Shown here: positions 41,956 to 56,266 of the stretch, one piece after another
Numbering within the stretch: position 1 is the first letter of the stretch
Layout of the letters: the number at the start of each line of letters is the position of its first letter
From: Mangifera indica
Taxonomy: Eukaryota > Streptophyta > Magnoliopsida > Sapindales > Anacardiaceae
Direction of reading: 5' to 3'
Length of the DNA stretch: 64,000 nt
Assembly (NCBI RefSeq): GCF_011075055.1
Contig: NC_058140.1
Coordinates: 18,353,945 to 18,417,944, forward strand
The notes under the pieces: model-generated
What the model was told of the DNA's origin: nothing
The model's input: the letters and a program-made list of their open reading frames with translations, nothing else
Database searches by the model: none
Position numbers and translations under genes: made by a program

Positions 41956-44900
41956 CTCTTATCTCATTCCAATTAACATTTTGCGAGCTGAAACACTAAA
42001 GAGGATATTAGATCAGCTTATTTAAAAAAATACTATATATGTTTTAGTTTTCCTTTATTTCACCATTAAGTTTTTGACAACAAGATGCCAATTGTCTTTA
42101 AAGGAGACACCATGTCAGAGGTAATGGAGGTGAGGTGAGGTAAGGTTCAATCAACATGTATTGCAAATGACGTAATTGAAGCTTCCACAAGCTTTTCTTC
42201 TTAGTGGAGTCTCTCATTTCCACTTTCATGGTGACCACGCAAAGCAGCTATATTGCTAGCTATCATGTAGTCTTGTACGTGTTTTTGAGTGGGAAGTCAC
42301 TTGATTTTTCCTTTATCGGATTCCGACTGCCATTGCCAATTCAATGCATGCATTACCACTCAATTTTAGGTCTAAATGCATGATTGAACTTATATTTATA
42401 TCTTATATATTTGTTCATTGCAAACCAGCCTAACTTTTATAACTTTATTTGCACAGATAAAACATGATAATTGTGCAGATTTCTTTGTATGCCAGGTGTC
42501 CATTCTTCCAGGAGAAACTCTAAATAATCCTTGCCGACTATGCCTGTTCAGGAATTTTATTTTGCAATCATCAAAGTCTGTATTATTAGAAAACTAAGAG
42601 ACAGTTCGTTTGTCCATGCATAATTTATCTTCCTAGTTATGGTAATGCAAATTAAGGAAAATAAATTTAACAGTTAGAATCAAAATTGCAGAAATAAAAG
42701 AAATCTTACATCCACTTGTCATAGCTGTTAAAATTTCCAAGAGCAGAACCGATATGTTTCTGTAGTTGGATGAAAATATGTATGTATATTTAAATTATAG
42801 AGCATTAATTTTCTAGTTTTTGCAAAAGCCTATTGTCTAGAGCAATGGAAATCACAAACACAAAATTTGCAAGACCAAAGACTCAAATATGCTCAACCTC
42901 ATGTGTTTTTTTTTTCTCCATAAAAAAAAAATTTATATAAAGGGAGATATGTGGGTAGTTTTTGATGACTAATGTTGAATTTTAAGAATAATTAGATTCG
43001 TATGTGTATAGTATTTGATAACTAATGGACCACCAATACATATATCAGAAAACTTATCAGTTTCAAATAAACTGAATTTTGTTTCAACTATATTATCTTT
43101 CCATAGAATAGATTAAATGAAAATCTATTAACACCCTAATTAACACTAGTTGAAGAGATGATACAGATACAAGTGAGGGATGTTCATGCCCACCTTGAAT
43201 CTCAAATGCTGCAAGTGGAAATCTTTTGTTGTCTTTCAATGGATTCCGGACATGATGATTCGTATTCGTATGGCCCGGTGTTTACATATGTTTCCCAAAT
43301 ATCTTGGATATTAGTACCTCCACATTACTCTTCCTTAACATGGCCATCAGCAGCATTATTTGAATAGGTAATTGAGCAAGTGCTTAAATATTACTTTCCA
43401 CCCTACATCCATCAGCAATTATAAATGTTCTTTCAAGGTACATGAATATAAAGAAGTGGCCACTAACACACAGAAAGCGCACGGAAAAGATTAATGTTAT
43501 ATAAAATAGAAAGATTGTACAAAGCTGGCAAAGTAGCCAAGAGGATCATGGGATTGATATGTTATAATTAAGCTTGCATTAGCTAATAATCATTACAAGG
43601 ATGGAGCTGCATCAATGTATATATTATCAATTAGAAGGAGCTCAAGAGTGTCAATAGTTTTGGCCACTTCTATTCTAAGATCCTCCACTTCCCACATGCG
43701 TCATTTTATAACCTGTTTCAAGCTTTTCCATTTCTTGTTTCTCACCAAACTTAGAAAAGATAATTTTTCACACTTTAAATTTGAAAAATTCACTTTTCAA
43801 ACTCAAAGATAGAAAATTATTGTTTCATCCAAGTTTGGATAGAAACTAGTAACTTGGGCTTATTTTAATTTCAAAAGTCAAATTCAGTACACTCCCAAGT
43901 TCCTTGATTTCTTGCTTTACTTGTATTTTTATTTTTTTTACTCTCTTTGATTTTATTTAAATAGTAGTTCCATTTTAATCTTATAGGAATATTACTTTTC
44001 TTTTACAAAGTCTGCTTTTTTTAAGAAATAATTGTGGGAAAGACTGGAAAGTTGGAGTTATTGAGATGCGATAATGGATGAGCATTATTTATTTAGTCAA
44101 GTCTAAAAAGTCTGCTATATTAAAAAATATTCGGTCTGTGGACTAATTAGTAATTAGGCCAAATTCTCAATGTCACCAAATCTTTCCTCCCAAGTCAAGA
44201 CACAAATTATACGTCTCCATTTAGGCAGTCTCTGTTATTCTCCTTTTGTGCCAACTGAATATGGAATTAATTAGTTGATGACAAGTATACTTTCTTTTTA
44301 TATTTCCTTGTCAAAACATCGTACTACTTGTACACATATTTCAAAATCAAGTGAAATGGAATTGAATTAATGGAGCTCTTATGTTATTATCTGCTTGATT
44401 TTATTATGTGGTTGAGGAATTGACATCTACTATATTACATTCAGAATGCCTCAATTTAGATCTGTGAAGTGATTGGCACTGATGGAGATTGCGCTTAATT
44501 AAGGACAAGGAGTGGGTATAGAGGTGCTGGGCTTCAGGGTCGTACAGTGACAAGCCTTCAGGGTAGATTAGTCCATAAAATTTCAAGGATTTGATCGGGT
44601 CTTAATCGGATCGATCTATTTAAAAATTTTTAAAATACAAATTATTTTTTAATTGTTAAAACCGATGATAATATTTTGAACATTTTATTTATAATTTTTT
44701 ACTTATAACGGAGAAATATCGTAGTTATATGATAAAAATATTATAATATAGTACAAATAAATTAATTTACATATTATATAGTTATAAACATAAATAAAAT
44801 ATATATATCATACAAATTATCTACATAAATAATATTTAAATGGATTAGAGTCATTTAATCTTGGATTTAGATGAAAGTAGTGGTCAAAGATAGGTTAGGG

Positions 44901-44984
44901 AGTTTAGTGAAGGTCGTTGGTGGCCGAAGATCACATCGGAGAGAAGTAGAAAGAAAATCATAGGTTTTGGGAGGAAAATATGAT
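41956..44984. other. Intergenic spacer
   Basis: About 3 kb of AT-rich DNA. Around 43740-43880 short blocks (GTTTCATCCAAGTTTGGAT, TTATTTTAATTTCAAAAG) resemble family A arms and may be a fragment. A 69-codon frame at 43158-43367 resembles no known family. Confidence 0.4.
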
Positions 44985-45222
44985 TTTTTAAAACTAGAAA
45001 ACTTTAACCGAAGGTAAAATTATTAATTTTTAAAATTTATGTGTGAAAATATAATGAATTATATATTTTTTGAATATTATTATCAAAATAATAATTTTAT
45101 GTCTAATTCTAACTAAAAATTTTAATATAAATTGGTTTATAGATAAAATTTTAAGTTTTTAAAAGTTAATTGATGTCAAATTTGGACTACACTATACTTG
45201 GGTGGGAATACACTATTTGGCC
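44985..45222. mobile_element. Right arm of a miniature Mutator-like element, family A copy 5
   Basis: It ends ACTTGGGTGGGAATACACTA then TTTGGCC at 45222, the family A right terminus, preceded by the AAACTTTAA/AAAATTATTAATTTTTAAA sequence seen in the copy ending at 57711. No matching left terminus was recognised upstream, so the copy is partial or its left half has diverged. Confidence 0.6.
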
Positions 45223-48200
45223 TTAAAAATATTACTCATTACGTGTGCGGAGGGTCGCTATTTCTGTGTCCATGAGGTGGGTATGTCGGTTCGTCGAATA
45301 TTTTTGTAAATATGATTTTGTTCTTAAGAAAATTCTTAATCTGTGGTCAGACATTTGAATTGACACCACCAACATTTAAAGATAACTTTTAGAAGCACCA
45401 TGCGTTGTGAAGGTAAGGGCTAACGAAAGGTACGGTAAAGATAATTTTCACTTGTCCATTAAACATAGTGCTTAAACTCAGCGGTCGATCCACTATCATG
45501 CAACAATTAAGAGTCAAAACCAGAATAATAACGACATTCTTACTTCTCCTTATTGTCTTTAATTTCCACCGAGTTAAGTGTTTTGAAAGCATTTCTCCTC
45601 AACTGGACTGGGAACTTCATGTGACAATAATATGTTCTGCAACAAATTAACATCCCATTAAGCAAGTTGCTTGCTGTTAATGTATGCATATTCCATTGTT
45701 TTCTTATCGTGTGCATGAACAACGATGAATAATCGTTTTCCAATTTGATGGGGTTGGGCTCGGTTTCCCCATTTCTCAATGCATTTCCCATAGTATTTCT
45801 ATCTGGCTAGCTACAAGTTGCATATGTGAAGCATAATAATGCGAGAAAACCCTTCCGCAACTATGTTAATACTGACTGAAATAGATGAAAAATAAAATTT
45901 AAATATATGATTTAATGGAATCGATAGACGGATATTATAGAAATTGTACCAAAGACCTCTCCTTTGGACACATGGTGCAAATTAATTGCATAAGGGTTCA
46001 CAGTGTGGTTTGTACGTGGTAAGAAGCACTAATATATGTTGAATCTCATCTCAACATATGTTAATGGAAGCCTCACTTTAGTGGAACACCGATTTTGCAT
46101 TTTAATGTTGGCTTGGACAACTTACATAACAAGCTTCTAAACTCAACTGCGTAGCTTCATGAAGCAAGCAGCTAAACTCATTGGAAAAGTGTCCATATAT
46201 ATGAAGGATTTTGTGAAGGACTACTCAATCCATCTTTCGTCCTCTCCACTTCTCCCTGCCTCTGATTTACAGTATATTGTGTCTCTCACGCGATAATAAT
46301 AAGATGTGACATTATTGGCTGCTGTAAGAGCTTTGGATTCAAATACACCTTAATTTGCTCACCCTGCAATATGCATGCACTTGAAAATTAACCAAGTTAT
46401 AATGAAGGCAATCAACCGAAAGAGCATATATCTTCGCACGCCATTGTAACTTTTTATGTAATTCTTAGGCATATTCTTTAAACCATAAAATATAAGATAT
46501 GAAGTGAGACTTTTCTGTAACAAGGGTTTTGTCATATCAAAAAATTAAAAAACGAGAAAGCCACAGTTGTGCAAATTAGTCGGTGAGACTCTGAATGGCC
46601 ACTAAATCAAATGTTGCAGAAAGTTAGCTAGAAACAAATGAAAGGCTGCCAATAAAAGTAGATGATGAAAGTGAGAAATGAGAGTGTTTGAAGTCTGAGA
46701 CTGCGCTGTAGTCCAAGTCTATCCAACTACTAATTGATCAAGCGTTTTTCAGGGCTTAGATGTTTCCTTTGAAGTCACATGCAATGCACCGTGCACGGTT
46801 GTTCTGCCCCTTATTGTTTCCAATTTCTGGTTTTCAATAATTTCCACCTGAATCAAAAAGGTGTGCAGGCTTTCCTTTCTTATTATTGACAAACAATTCG
46901 GATTATTTGATAAGACTGATGTTGTGTGCACATGTATAATAAATAGTAATTTAGAAATCAATAACCATTAATGTACCACGTGGTTAAATAAGATTTTATC
47001 TTTAATTTAAAATTATTTTATTATATGATATTATTATTAGTATTCAAATTGATATTTATTATAAGTACATATAAATTTATTTAACAATAATATTATGTAT
47101 ACTTATTTTAAATATACAAATAGGTATATACTTAATATGTGTCATTAAATGATTAGGTAATTTTTAATTAAAAATAAAGTAATAATGATTACATAATGGC
47201 ATATTATATGTATACTTATTTGTATACCAAAGTTGAGTATGCATAGCATTTGATCTCATTTGTATTATCATATAATTGAGTGTTACTTTATCGTTAATTC
47301 AAAATTATTTGATCACATAACATTATCATCGATATCTAAATTAATATTTAATAGGTACATATTTAATATGTGTTATTAAATAATTTAATGATTTTAAATT
47401 AATAATAAAATAATATCAAATTATATAATAATATATTACGTATACTCATTTGTAGAATTAAAAGTGAGTATATATTATATTTGATCCTGATCTTATTTTA
47501 AAAAGTGTGTGTGTCGGTAACCATATATATTCAAATTAGTTATATCAAATACTTACCAATTTTCCGTATATTGCTTTGTATTTGATGCGACTGACACCGC
47601 GTATGCTTAAAGAATGGTTTTCCTTGCCATATAATGAGAATATGATGCAATTTGGAACTAGTTTCTTAAATAATTTTCTTCCACAATCAACTTTCCTATT
47701 CAATCCTAGCTTTTTATATAGCTTGAGAGCACTATTTTTCTTCCTAAATTATTGGTTTTTTATAGGTCAAAAAAGCCATTGGATTTAATATCACTAATTC
47801 ATTTTACGCGCATGGCGATCTTGAGTACGATTTGCAGATATTGAAGATTACATTTTATGATGCCTTTACAGGCGTGAAAATGTATTTCCTAGTAGTCTTA
47901 TCATTGATTTAACGGGACATTTAATATATTTGTTTAATTAATCAGATATTAAGATATTTAATTTTAATTATTACACCAAAATTATCTTGTCTTGACTTCT
48001 CCGATCTGGGTTTTTTTTTTTTTTTTTTTGCTGTGAAATCATGATCTCCCTTTTATTTTTTCAATCAAGACACCTAGTTTCTTTTATTTATTTGTAATTA
48101 TGATTGCAAATGCAAATTGGAATAAACCTATAGTTGTTGATAGAAAACAAAAGTGGTGGTATATCAACGCCATTTGTTGGCACCTGACAATCTCAGATTT

Positions 48201-50630
48201 CGTAATTCTAATTAAAGTTAAAGCTAGCATCCTTCTGGCCCTCGCTAGCATATGATGATATAATAAAGATTAACTTTGATGAAAGTATATAACGGTGATT
48301 AGAATCAGAATTATGCTCTAAATATCTCTTGTATACACATAATTAGAAAAGGAAAATTTCATTCTGAATTCAGTAATGAAGGATCTTATTGAACCCATCA
48401 CATCAAATTGTTGCATGCATTTTAGAAAAAAAATGTTAAAAAAAAGGAGAGAAGATAAAGAAGGAACCACTACCAAAATGACAAATGCCACGTGTAAAAG
48501 TTAAATCAACCCTTTTGATTATAAAGCAGAAAATGAACCTTGAAGCTAAGCATGGACACTTGTCAAGCAAATATGGTATATATTAGAGAATCAAATTTGC
48601 TGGAGATACAGTAAAAAGAAAAAAAAAAAGTAGACATCACTCAAGATATTTGAACAAGAGAATCCAAGGAAGGCAAATTTTGATTAGATTTGAGAGCCAC
48701 CTGAAGTTAATCTTTTGGGGCATCGCAGATGGTGTTTGTTACTATTTATGCATCATTGTAAGGTCGGTTCAGAATATATAAGTCATCTTTAAGACGATTT
48801 CATACCCCAAGAACCAAACGTTTAGCCTGTAACTTAATTTTGTTCTCAGATTTTCTAGTATCAATCTGTATGTAAACAGAACTACAGCTAAGGCATATAT
48901 GAGGAGAATATAATTAGGTAAGTTATAGGAATATTTTTTTCTTTTTCCTTGAAGGGTTAGATTAAAAGTAAAGGATTAATAACCGTGTTGAATCTGACAT
49001 TAACGATGATATCTTTGAATCAATTTGTTTTTGTATAATTTCTTCATGACTCTTAGATAAGATAAGGTCTGTATAAAAAACTGCAATTCTGTTTAACTAG
49101 CGTAATAATTTAAGAAAATTCAATCTCTTGACCTTTTTTCAATAACAAAATCATGGCCCCTGGTCAAGATACTTATTCATCCAATTCCAAAAAGCTTTGT
49201 GTTGATCATTTGGCTCTAACACGTATGTAATTAGTGGACCCTATCAATTCCAACAAAATTTCGAAAATAAAAAGAAGTGAAAAAAGCATAGACCTTTCAA
49301 TGAAGGTGACACTCTTCTTCAATCCAAGCTTTTACGGGAGACACGACACAATCTGAGCCACTATCTTACTTACTGAATGGGAATTGGACACCTATAAAGT
49401 ACACGGGGAACCCACTTCTATTTTTCTTAAGGCAAACTCTCCAAGATTAATAAAGAAGATACTCCTTTGAAAAAAAAGGAGAGTTGATGGTAATAGAAAC
49501 TTGGTGTTTGGTTTGTTGGAGTTGTGTTTGAGCTCGACAACTCAGTGGATGATGATTAAAACCCTTCATTTTTTTCATCATTATCAATGTTTCTTATCAA
49601 AACAGATTTATTTTTGTTTATATTCTGTGTATTCCAGCTTAAAATTTGCTTTTGAGTTTTATCTCGAGTTTCTGAGGGATCAATTCTTACATATATTTTA
49701 TCTCTGACCACATACATCTTTTACGAGGAGGAAAAAGCCTGATTAAAAATATATTACGATGTGGATAAATATTGATTGAAGTTAGTGCTTGATCTTTAAT
49801 TCGATAAGATATTTTTTTAGAGTTTCAAAGGTCATGAAAATTTTAAAGAGAAAGGTCGTTATTAGATAGTATTAAAATTACATAAATTTAGAACTATATC
49901 AAATTTCTTAGAAAGTCTTTTTTGGTCATTGAAAAGCGAAAACCTTAATAAATTTAAAAAAAGAAAAACCGAACCGATCTCTGTGTAATTCAGAAATAAA
50001 GGATTAGAGAGCAGAGTTGGTAGTGTGAAGTGATTATTAAAAGATGATAAGGGATGGTGATGTATTCTAAGGAAGAAGATCAATAGAATCATGGTGATTT
50101 ATCAACTACCATCTTCACTGGTGGATATACCTTCTTGTCAAATAACCACACACATGGGAATGCAAATACAATGAATATATAGGTGACACATAAAACTATG
50201 TGTATTTAATTTTAAATATTTAATTAAATATCGTTAATATATTAATAGAATAAAATAATAATTTTTTTGAATAAATTCTAAGAGTTAATAAAACTGGTAA
50301 AATATTAAAAATTTTAAAATAAAAATCTAAATTTAAACTCTTATTATATTTGATACAATAATTATGAGTGTAATCATTATATTCTAATATTAAATCTCCA
50401 GTTAAAAAAAAAACAACTCCTTTGAGTGAAATTAATTAAATTGGATTAGAAGAAACTTTCAGGTCTTTTTAATAATGACATCACTACACTTTAAATATTT
50501 ATGAATTCATCTCCCCTGGACCCTAACATGGTTTTAATTCTTGTGTTTGCTTTGTAGTAATGGTTAAGTCTAGTACTGTGCCGTGAATAATCACCACCTA
50601 CGGCTCTACTTCTCGTGCCTTCTCCTCACT
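45223..50630. other. Long intergenic spacer and ABCG21 upstream region
   Basis: About 5.4 kb with no recognisable gene. It is AT-rich, with a T homopolymer of about 20 near 48012 and several A runs. None of the short frames resembles known proteins. The part near 50500 is presumably ABCG21 promoter. Confidence 0.5.
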
Positions 50631-50637
50631 TTATAAT
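50631..50637 (+). promoter_or_regulatory. TATA-like element of the ABCG21 gene
   Basis: TTATAAT lies about 125 bp before the start codon. It is followed by a pyrimidine-rich 5' leader with a (CTT)n tract at about 50708-50745. Confidence 0.4.
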
Positions 50638-50760
50638 CACATGACTCTGTTGTTGCATGTGATCAGCTTTCTCTCTTCTCCATTTACTCTTCGGTCAATC
50701 ACAATTTCTCTTCATCTTCATCTTCTTCTTCTTCTTTCTTTTCTCTCATAATCTGTCGCA

Positions 50761-53700
50761 ATGATGCCCCCTGATCGGCAAGAAAATAACACCATTAATC
50801 TCACTAACCGAACCGACAACGTTTTGGTTCATGCTGAACCATCCATGTCTGCCAACAATGTAAGCCCATATTCTGAGGATCCAATCTCAGCCCAAAGACG
50901 AGAAGCAACCCCAGCTAGATTTTCCATTCTTCGTCAATCCTTACACCCCGTAACACTCAAGGTATAACAACAGCTTATCATCACTCTTTTTTTTTTTTTT
51001 TTCTGTTTATATTTGTGTGAGCTTATCTATTTATGGAAATTGATGATACAGTTTAAAGATGTCGCATATACAATTAGCTTGACCACCAGCAAGGGAACAA
51101 ACTATTTCGCTTCAAATCATCCCAAGGCGACAAGAAATGTACTCAATGGCGTCAGTGGTATTGTTAAACCTGGTGAGTTGCTAGCAATGCTCGGTCCGTC
51201 TGGCAGCGGCAAGACGACTCTTTTAACCGCTCTTGCAGGTCGCTTACCGGGAAAGGTTTCAGGCACAATTACATACAATGGTCAAGCATTTTCTAGCTCT
51301 GTGAAACGCAAAACAGGCTTTGTTACACAAGATGATGTGTTGTATCCACACCTCACTGTGCTAGAGACGCTAACATATGCTGCTTTGTTAAGGCTACCAA
51401 AGAATCTCTCTAGAGAAAAGAAGATCGAACAGGTTGAGTTGGTTATCGTGCAGCTTGGTTTAACAAGATGCAGAAATAATGTAGTGGGAGGACCTCTCTT
51501 TCGCGGAGTATCCGGCGGTGAACGTAAGAGGGTTAGTGTTGGACAAGAGATGTTGGTTAATCCGAATTTATTGTTACTTGATGAACCTACTTCAGGGCTT
51601 GATTCCACCACGGCTCAGCGCATTGTGGCTACATTAAGAGGCCTGGCAAGAGGTGGGAGGACCGTGATTACAACAATTCATCAACCTTCAAGCAGATTGT
51701 ACAGGATGTTTGATAAGGTGGTCGTTTTATCTGAGGGTTGCCCCATTTATAGCGGCCTTGCAAGTCAAGCCATGGAGTATTTTGGTTCCATAGGATACGT
51801 GTCTGGCTTCAATTTCTTAAACCCAGCTGATTTTCTGCTTGATCTTGCTAATGGTAAGGAATATCTCTCTTTTTTTTTTTTCTGAACATTAGCTAATTAA
51901 TTTTATCTCAATATTTTTCTTGCTGAAATTAAGAAAATGCCACCAAAGATATCTACCAGACAGTTTCTTTAAAAAGAAAAAAAATTTTGAGTTCGATTTT
52001 TTGGATTTTCCTTTCATCGGCTTTTTGTTTTTGTCATCTTGCATATATACAACATGAGTTATGTAATTGAGGTGGTAATACGTAGTTGGATAATATAATT
52101 ATTTATTTATTTATTTTTTACTTAAAATCAATCAAATATTAGTATCTTATACAAGTATATTTATAAAATTTGTTTGTACATTTGGTATTACTAATTACAG
52201 TAAGTGTAGGTTCGAGCTCAACCAACTCTCAATTAACTTGCTTGTCACAACCAACTATTAATTTAACTCTTAAAAAAATAGCTTTTACAATTTGTCTTGT
52301 GCATATAGATATATGTATAGAAATTGGATTGGACCCTGACAGCTTCTGCCAAAAAAGTGGAGAAAATTATTTTTACTTTCATGATATTTTAGCCTTTTCT
52401 AATTTATATCTCTAAGTTTCATTGTCCCTGTAAAGAGTCTAAGAATTATGGTTGTTTTAACCTTGCTGCTATTTGTCAACAATGTGCTTCATCACAATGG
52501 TGACTGAAAATAATATTAAAGAGAGCTAATTCCTAACTTTAAGCCCATCAAAAAATAATTAAGTTTACATTAAGAATGAATAAGTAGAAACGTGCTGGCC
52601 AGGCCATCTGCTGCATTAGAAAAAGAGTCTCAAATGAAACAGAGTGCAATGTTTTCAGGTTTTTTACTTTTGTAACTTTACATCTTTTGGAACTTCCAAG
52701 AAAATTGCTTGTGTCGGCTTATTTTTAGGAGGAACGGCTGGTAATTCGAGATGCGCTTTATCAATTGGATTCAGTCTATTTCGATGTGTAATTTTTGTGA
52801 TGTTCTACTTTAATTCTTCCTAATTCCAGAATTAATAATATGGTGATTCAGGTATAGCTCCAGATGTAAAACAGGATGATCAGCAGGAGTTTCACGGCAG
52901 ATTAGATAACCATGATGATCAAAATTCAACTAAAGAGTTTCTAATTTCATCCTACAGAAAGAACCTGCATCCCGCCTTACAGGCAGAGATTCGCCAGAAT
53001 TCCCAAGATCCTAGTCTTTCTACATCAGGAGTATCCTCATCAAGAAGTAAGTGAAATTTTCTCTCCCTCTCTCGTTGTTTTTGTTTTATTATATAATGAA
53101 ACTGGTTGAATTTTCTGTTTGCCTGCGCTTTATTTAGTTTTATAGTGATTATTATGATGTGTGTTATCCAGGGTGTAAGAATCAATGGACCACCACCTGG
53201 TGGGAACAGTTTAAAGTGCTGCTGAGAAGGAGTTTACAGGAGAGGAGACATGAATCATATTCAGGCTTAAGAATTTTCCAGGTCATGTCTGTTGCAATTC
53301 TTTCAGGCCTCTTATGGTGGCATTCTGACACTTCTCATATACAAGATCAGGTATTATAACATCTGTTACTGTAAAAAAACCTTCACCAATTGTGCATTTG
53401 ATTGAACTTTTTAATTAAATCCTAATTATCTTATCTCAAAACAATGGTTCAACAGGTTGGACTCCTCTTTTTCTTCTCCATCTTTTGGGGATTCTTCCCT
53501 TTGTTCAATGCTATATTTGCCTTCCCTCAAGAGCGACCAATGCTTGTTAAAGAACGTTCATCCGGCATGTACCGTCTCTCTTCCTATTACTTTGCAAGGA
53601 TGGCTGGTGACTTACCGATGGAGCTAGTTCTCCCAACTATCTTTGTCACTGTTACATATTGGATGGGAGGTCTTAAGCCTTCATTGATAACATTTTTATT

Positions 53701-54106
53701 GACCCTTTTCATCATCCTTTTCAATGTGCTAGTCTCTCAAGGGCTGGGCCTCGCACTTGGGGCCATTCTTATGGATGTAAAGCAGGCCACAACACTGGCT
53801 TCAGTGACAATGCTTGTGTTTTTACTAGCCGGCGGCTACTACATTCAGCACATTCCACCATTCATAGCTTGGTTGAAGTACATTTCTTTTAGTTACTACT
53901 GTTATAAGCTTCTGTTGGGAGTTCAGTACTCAGTAAATGAAGTTTATGAGTGTGGATTAGGCATGCATTGCAGAGTAATGGAATTTCCAGCCATTAAGTA
54001 TCTTGGTCTCAACAATTTATGGTGGGATGTAGCGGCTTTGACAATAATGCTGGTGGGCTACAGGGTTTTGGCTTATGCTGCTCTTAAAATGGGACAACCT
54101 CACTGA
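50761..54106 (+). CDS. ABCG21: ABC transporter G family member 21-like (half-size, WBC type)
   Basis: Five exons (50761-50961, 51052-51853, 52852-53046, 53172-53350, 53456-54106) join in frame to 675 residues. Arabidopsis ABCG21 is about 672 and also begins MMPP. The nucleotide-binding domain comes first, as in ABCG proteins: Walker A GPSGSGKT at 115-122, Q-loop VTQDD, signature VSGGERKR near 221, Walker [14 protein letters not shown] near 240-252, H-loop TIHQPSS near 275-281. All catalytic residues are present. Exon 3 encodes a hydrophilic linker. Exons 4-5 encode the ABC2-type membrane domain ([40 protein letters not shown], the later [20 protein letters not shown]). Half-transporters work as dimers in a membrane. 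The substrate is not predictable, although relatives move hormones or lipids. The AATAAA signals near 54346-54359 fit the 3' end. Confidence 0.95.
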
Positions 54107-55884
54107 CTAATAATATCTGAAAAATAATAATAACTGATGAAGATGCTCCGCTATTTGATGGCTAGTGATGTACTCTGATTGAAAATAATGATTTTAGTTC
54201 TTTGATTTCAGCTCCGGTAAATGTAAATTGGATTGAATCATGAGAATGATTCATGAAGCAATGTAATTTACCCAATTTTATGAAACTTGTGGTTCAGATT
54301 TGTGTTGGAAAATTGGTTGAGGTTACAAGAATCTTGAACTCTGTCAATAAAGGAATAAATCAGAGTCCATTAATCAGGGAATTGGAATAAGTGAAAATGA
54401 TCTTCCAAACAACTGAGTAGAATAAGCATATGAAACTCAATGACTTACACTTAATGACAACCATTTTTCTCTTAAACTTACCATTTCATCAAAACTCCTT
54501 CAACCTATTCAATCTCAAACTTGCTTGCAACATATTCTCACACTTCAAAGCTGAAATCAAGCATAAAACATTATTACATCTACACATGAAAAGATAACAT
54601 TTTGATCCAATAGTCTGACTCAATATCAAAATATTATCTATTTTAGATATTGATAGTTTGTTCTTATTAGTGACTTTTTTTCGATAAAAAGATCACACAA
54701 TGTGATCAAAGAGTTAAAGGATGATATGAATAGAGTTACTCATGTTAACAGATAATCACTACAAAATGAAATAATATTTTTTTATTTCTTAAGCGACAAT
54801 TGACAAAAAGTGTTCAGGACTTGTTAAAAAATGTTTGTCATCTTACATCCATTGGCAGCTTTGGAGAAAATGTTCCAAACTTGTTTTTGGACCATTAAAG
54901 AGTTCATCAAAGGTCTATTTTTTAGATATAGCAAAATCTTGACAATAGAAATTAACAAATTATTTAACCAATTATTTCTTTTCATTTTCAACTGATATAA
55001 AATTTTTATATATATCTAGTATCTCTTTCATGTTTTGTTAATATGAATATATTATGAATAACAAAACCCAAAAACAAAAATCTAATAGACTATTTTTTTA
55101 AAGAGGACAATATTTTGTCAATCAATTGGGCTATTGAAGAATTATTTTAACTTTGAACTGAGTTAAATCTGGCGAAATACACATTATTAGAGGTTTGTAG
55201 ATTATTAATATTAAGATTTATGCATATATGTGCATGTGTCAAATATTGTGTTTATTCGTATAAACCCAAGAGGCTATTATTATTATAATCAATAACCCTT
55301 TTCTGCTTTTTTCATTTATGTAAAGCTATTTTTTTTTCCAACCATCCATTATTTGCTGCCCATGTAGGTCATATTACCTTTATTGACAAGTTCAGTTATT
55401 ATTACTAGCCACAAGTATTTGTTAGTTGAGCAAATTATTTTGGCCGACATACCTTATCACTTCTAAAGCACTCAACCATGTGTCTTCTACTTGTTACCTC
55501 TGAAACATTTTCAAGAATGTATAAAAGTTTGTCATAATTTCCAGTAATTTATAATATATTCAGTCTTATGAGCCTGACTCAACTTCAATTTCCAGAAGAT
55601 CGAATCATAATCAGGTTTTATTTTATGTTACAGAACAATATTAAAAATCTTTTGGCGTTACATCAGTTATTTTATCTTTTGGATTTCATTTTATGAGTGA
55701 AATATCTATGTGATGTGCCCACACGTTAGAATAAGCATAATATAAAGTGAGTAAATTATGCCCTGAGGAAGAGCATCTAATGAGTGCGGCATCTCCCACC
55801 GAGAGGCCTCCAGTCTACTTATTCTATTCTCTTCTGTGCCACCATTGATAGCTCCAGTTGATTGCAAATTTGTAACTCCACTAC
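54107..55884. other. ABCG21 3' UTR and spacer
   Basis: The first 250 bp are likely 3' UTR with AATAAA near 54346. The rest is AT-rich with no gene seen. Confidence 0.4.
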
Positions 55885-55892
55885 TATATATA
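55885..55892 (+). promoter_or_regulatory. TATA box of lysine-rich gene 1
   Basis: TATATATA, 79-86 bp before the ATG at 55971. The paralogue at 59166 has TATATA at 59090-59095, a comparable distance. Confidence 0.5.
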
Positions 55893-55970
55893 CATGTCTT
55901 TTGATGCAATTATCGGTCGAGGCCATCGATTTCTCATCTCTTGAATTACTTGAGTGCAGAAATACAAATC

Positions 55971-56266
55971 ATGGCATCAGTCAAAGCTGAGAAACCTGTT
56001 GGCACTCAACCTGTTAAGGCCGGCACTAGCACTCCCAAGGCTCCCGCCTCCAAGCCTGCCCCTAAAAAGGCCGAGCAAAAACCCCGGGAGCCGAAGAAGA
56101 AGGTACAGATATGATTGAAATACGATTAAAAATAGTTTTGCATAGATCTATAAGAGAAAATGTTTGCTAAGATATTTACCTGTATATATTATTCCTGGAC
56201 TAATATTGATAACCGTGTCTTATGGTTGATCAGGCATCAGGAGGGAAGGCAGGAGCTAAGAATTAA
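55971..56266 (+). CDS. Small lysine-rich protein, tandem copy 1 (unrecognised family)
   Basis: Two exons, 55971-56102 and 56234-56266, encode 54 residues: MASVKAEKPVGTQPVKAG, then a Lys/Pro/Ala-rich stretch, EPKKK at the exon end, and ASGGKAGAKN. The gene was found from its similarity to the copy at 59166. Both start MAS-x-K-x-EKPVGTQ, break at EPKKK with a GT..AG intron, and end with a Gly/Lys tail closing AKN. It has no signal peptide or membrane segment and is strongly basic and low-complexity, probably disordered. AATAAATAAA at 56416-56425 is a good polyadenylation signal. I do not recognise a characterised family. A basic tail could bind nucleic acid or acidic partners, but that is speculation. 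Conservation of both exons in two copies argues that it is real. Confidence 0.72.

Noticed and set aside
43158..43367. 69-codon plus-strand frame
   Set aside because: No recognisable motif or exon neighbours, within what one expects by chance.
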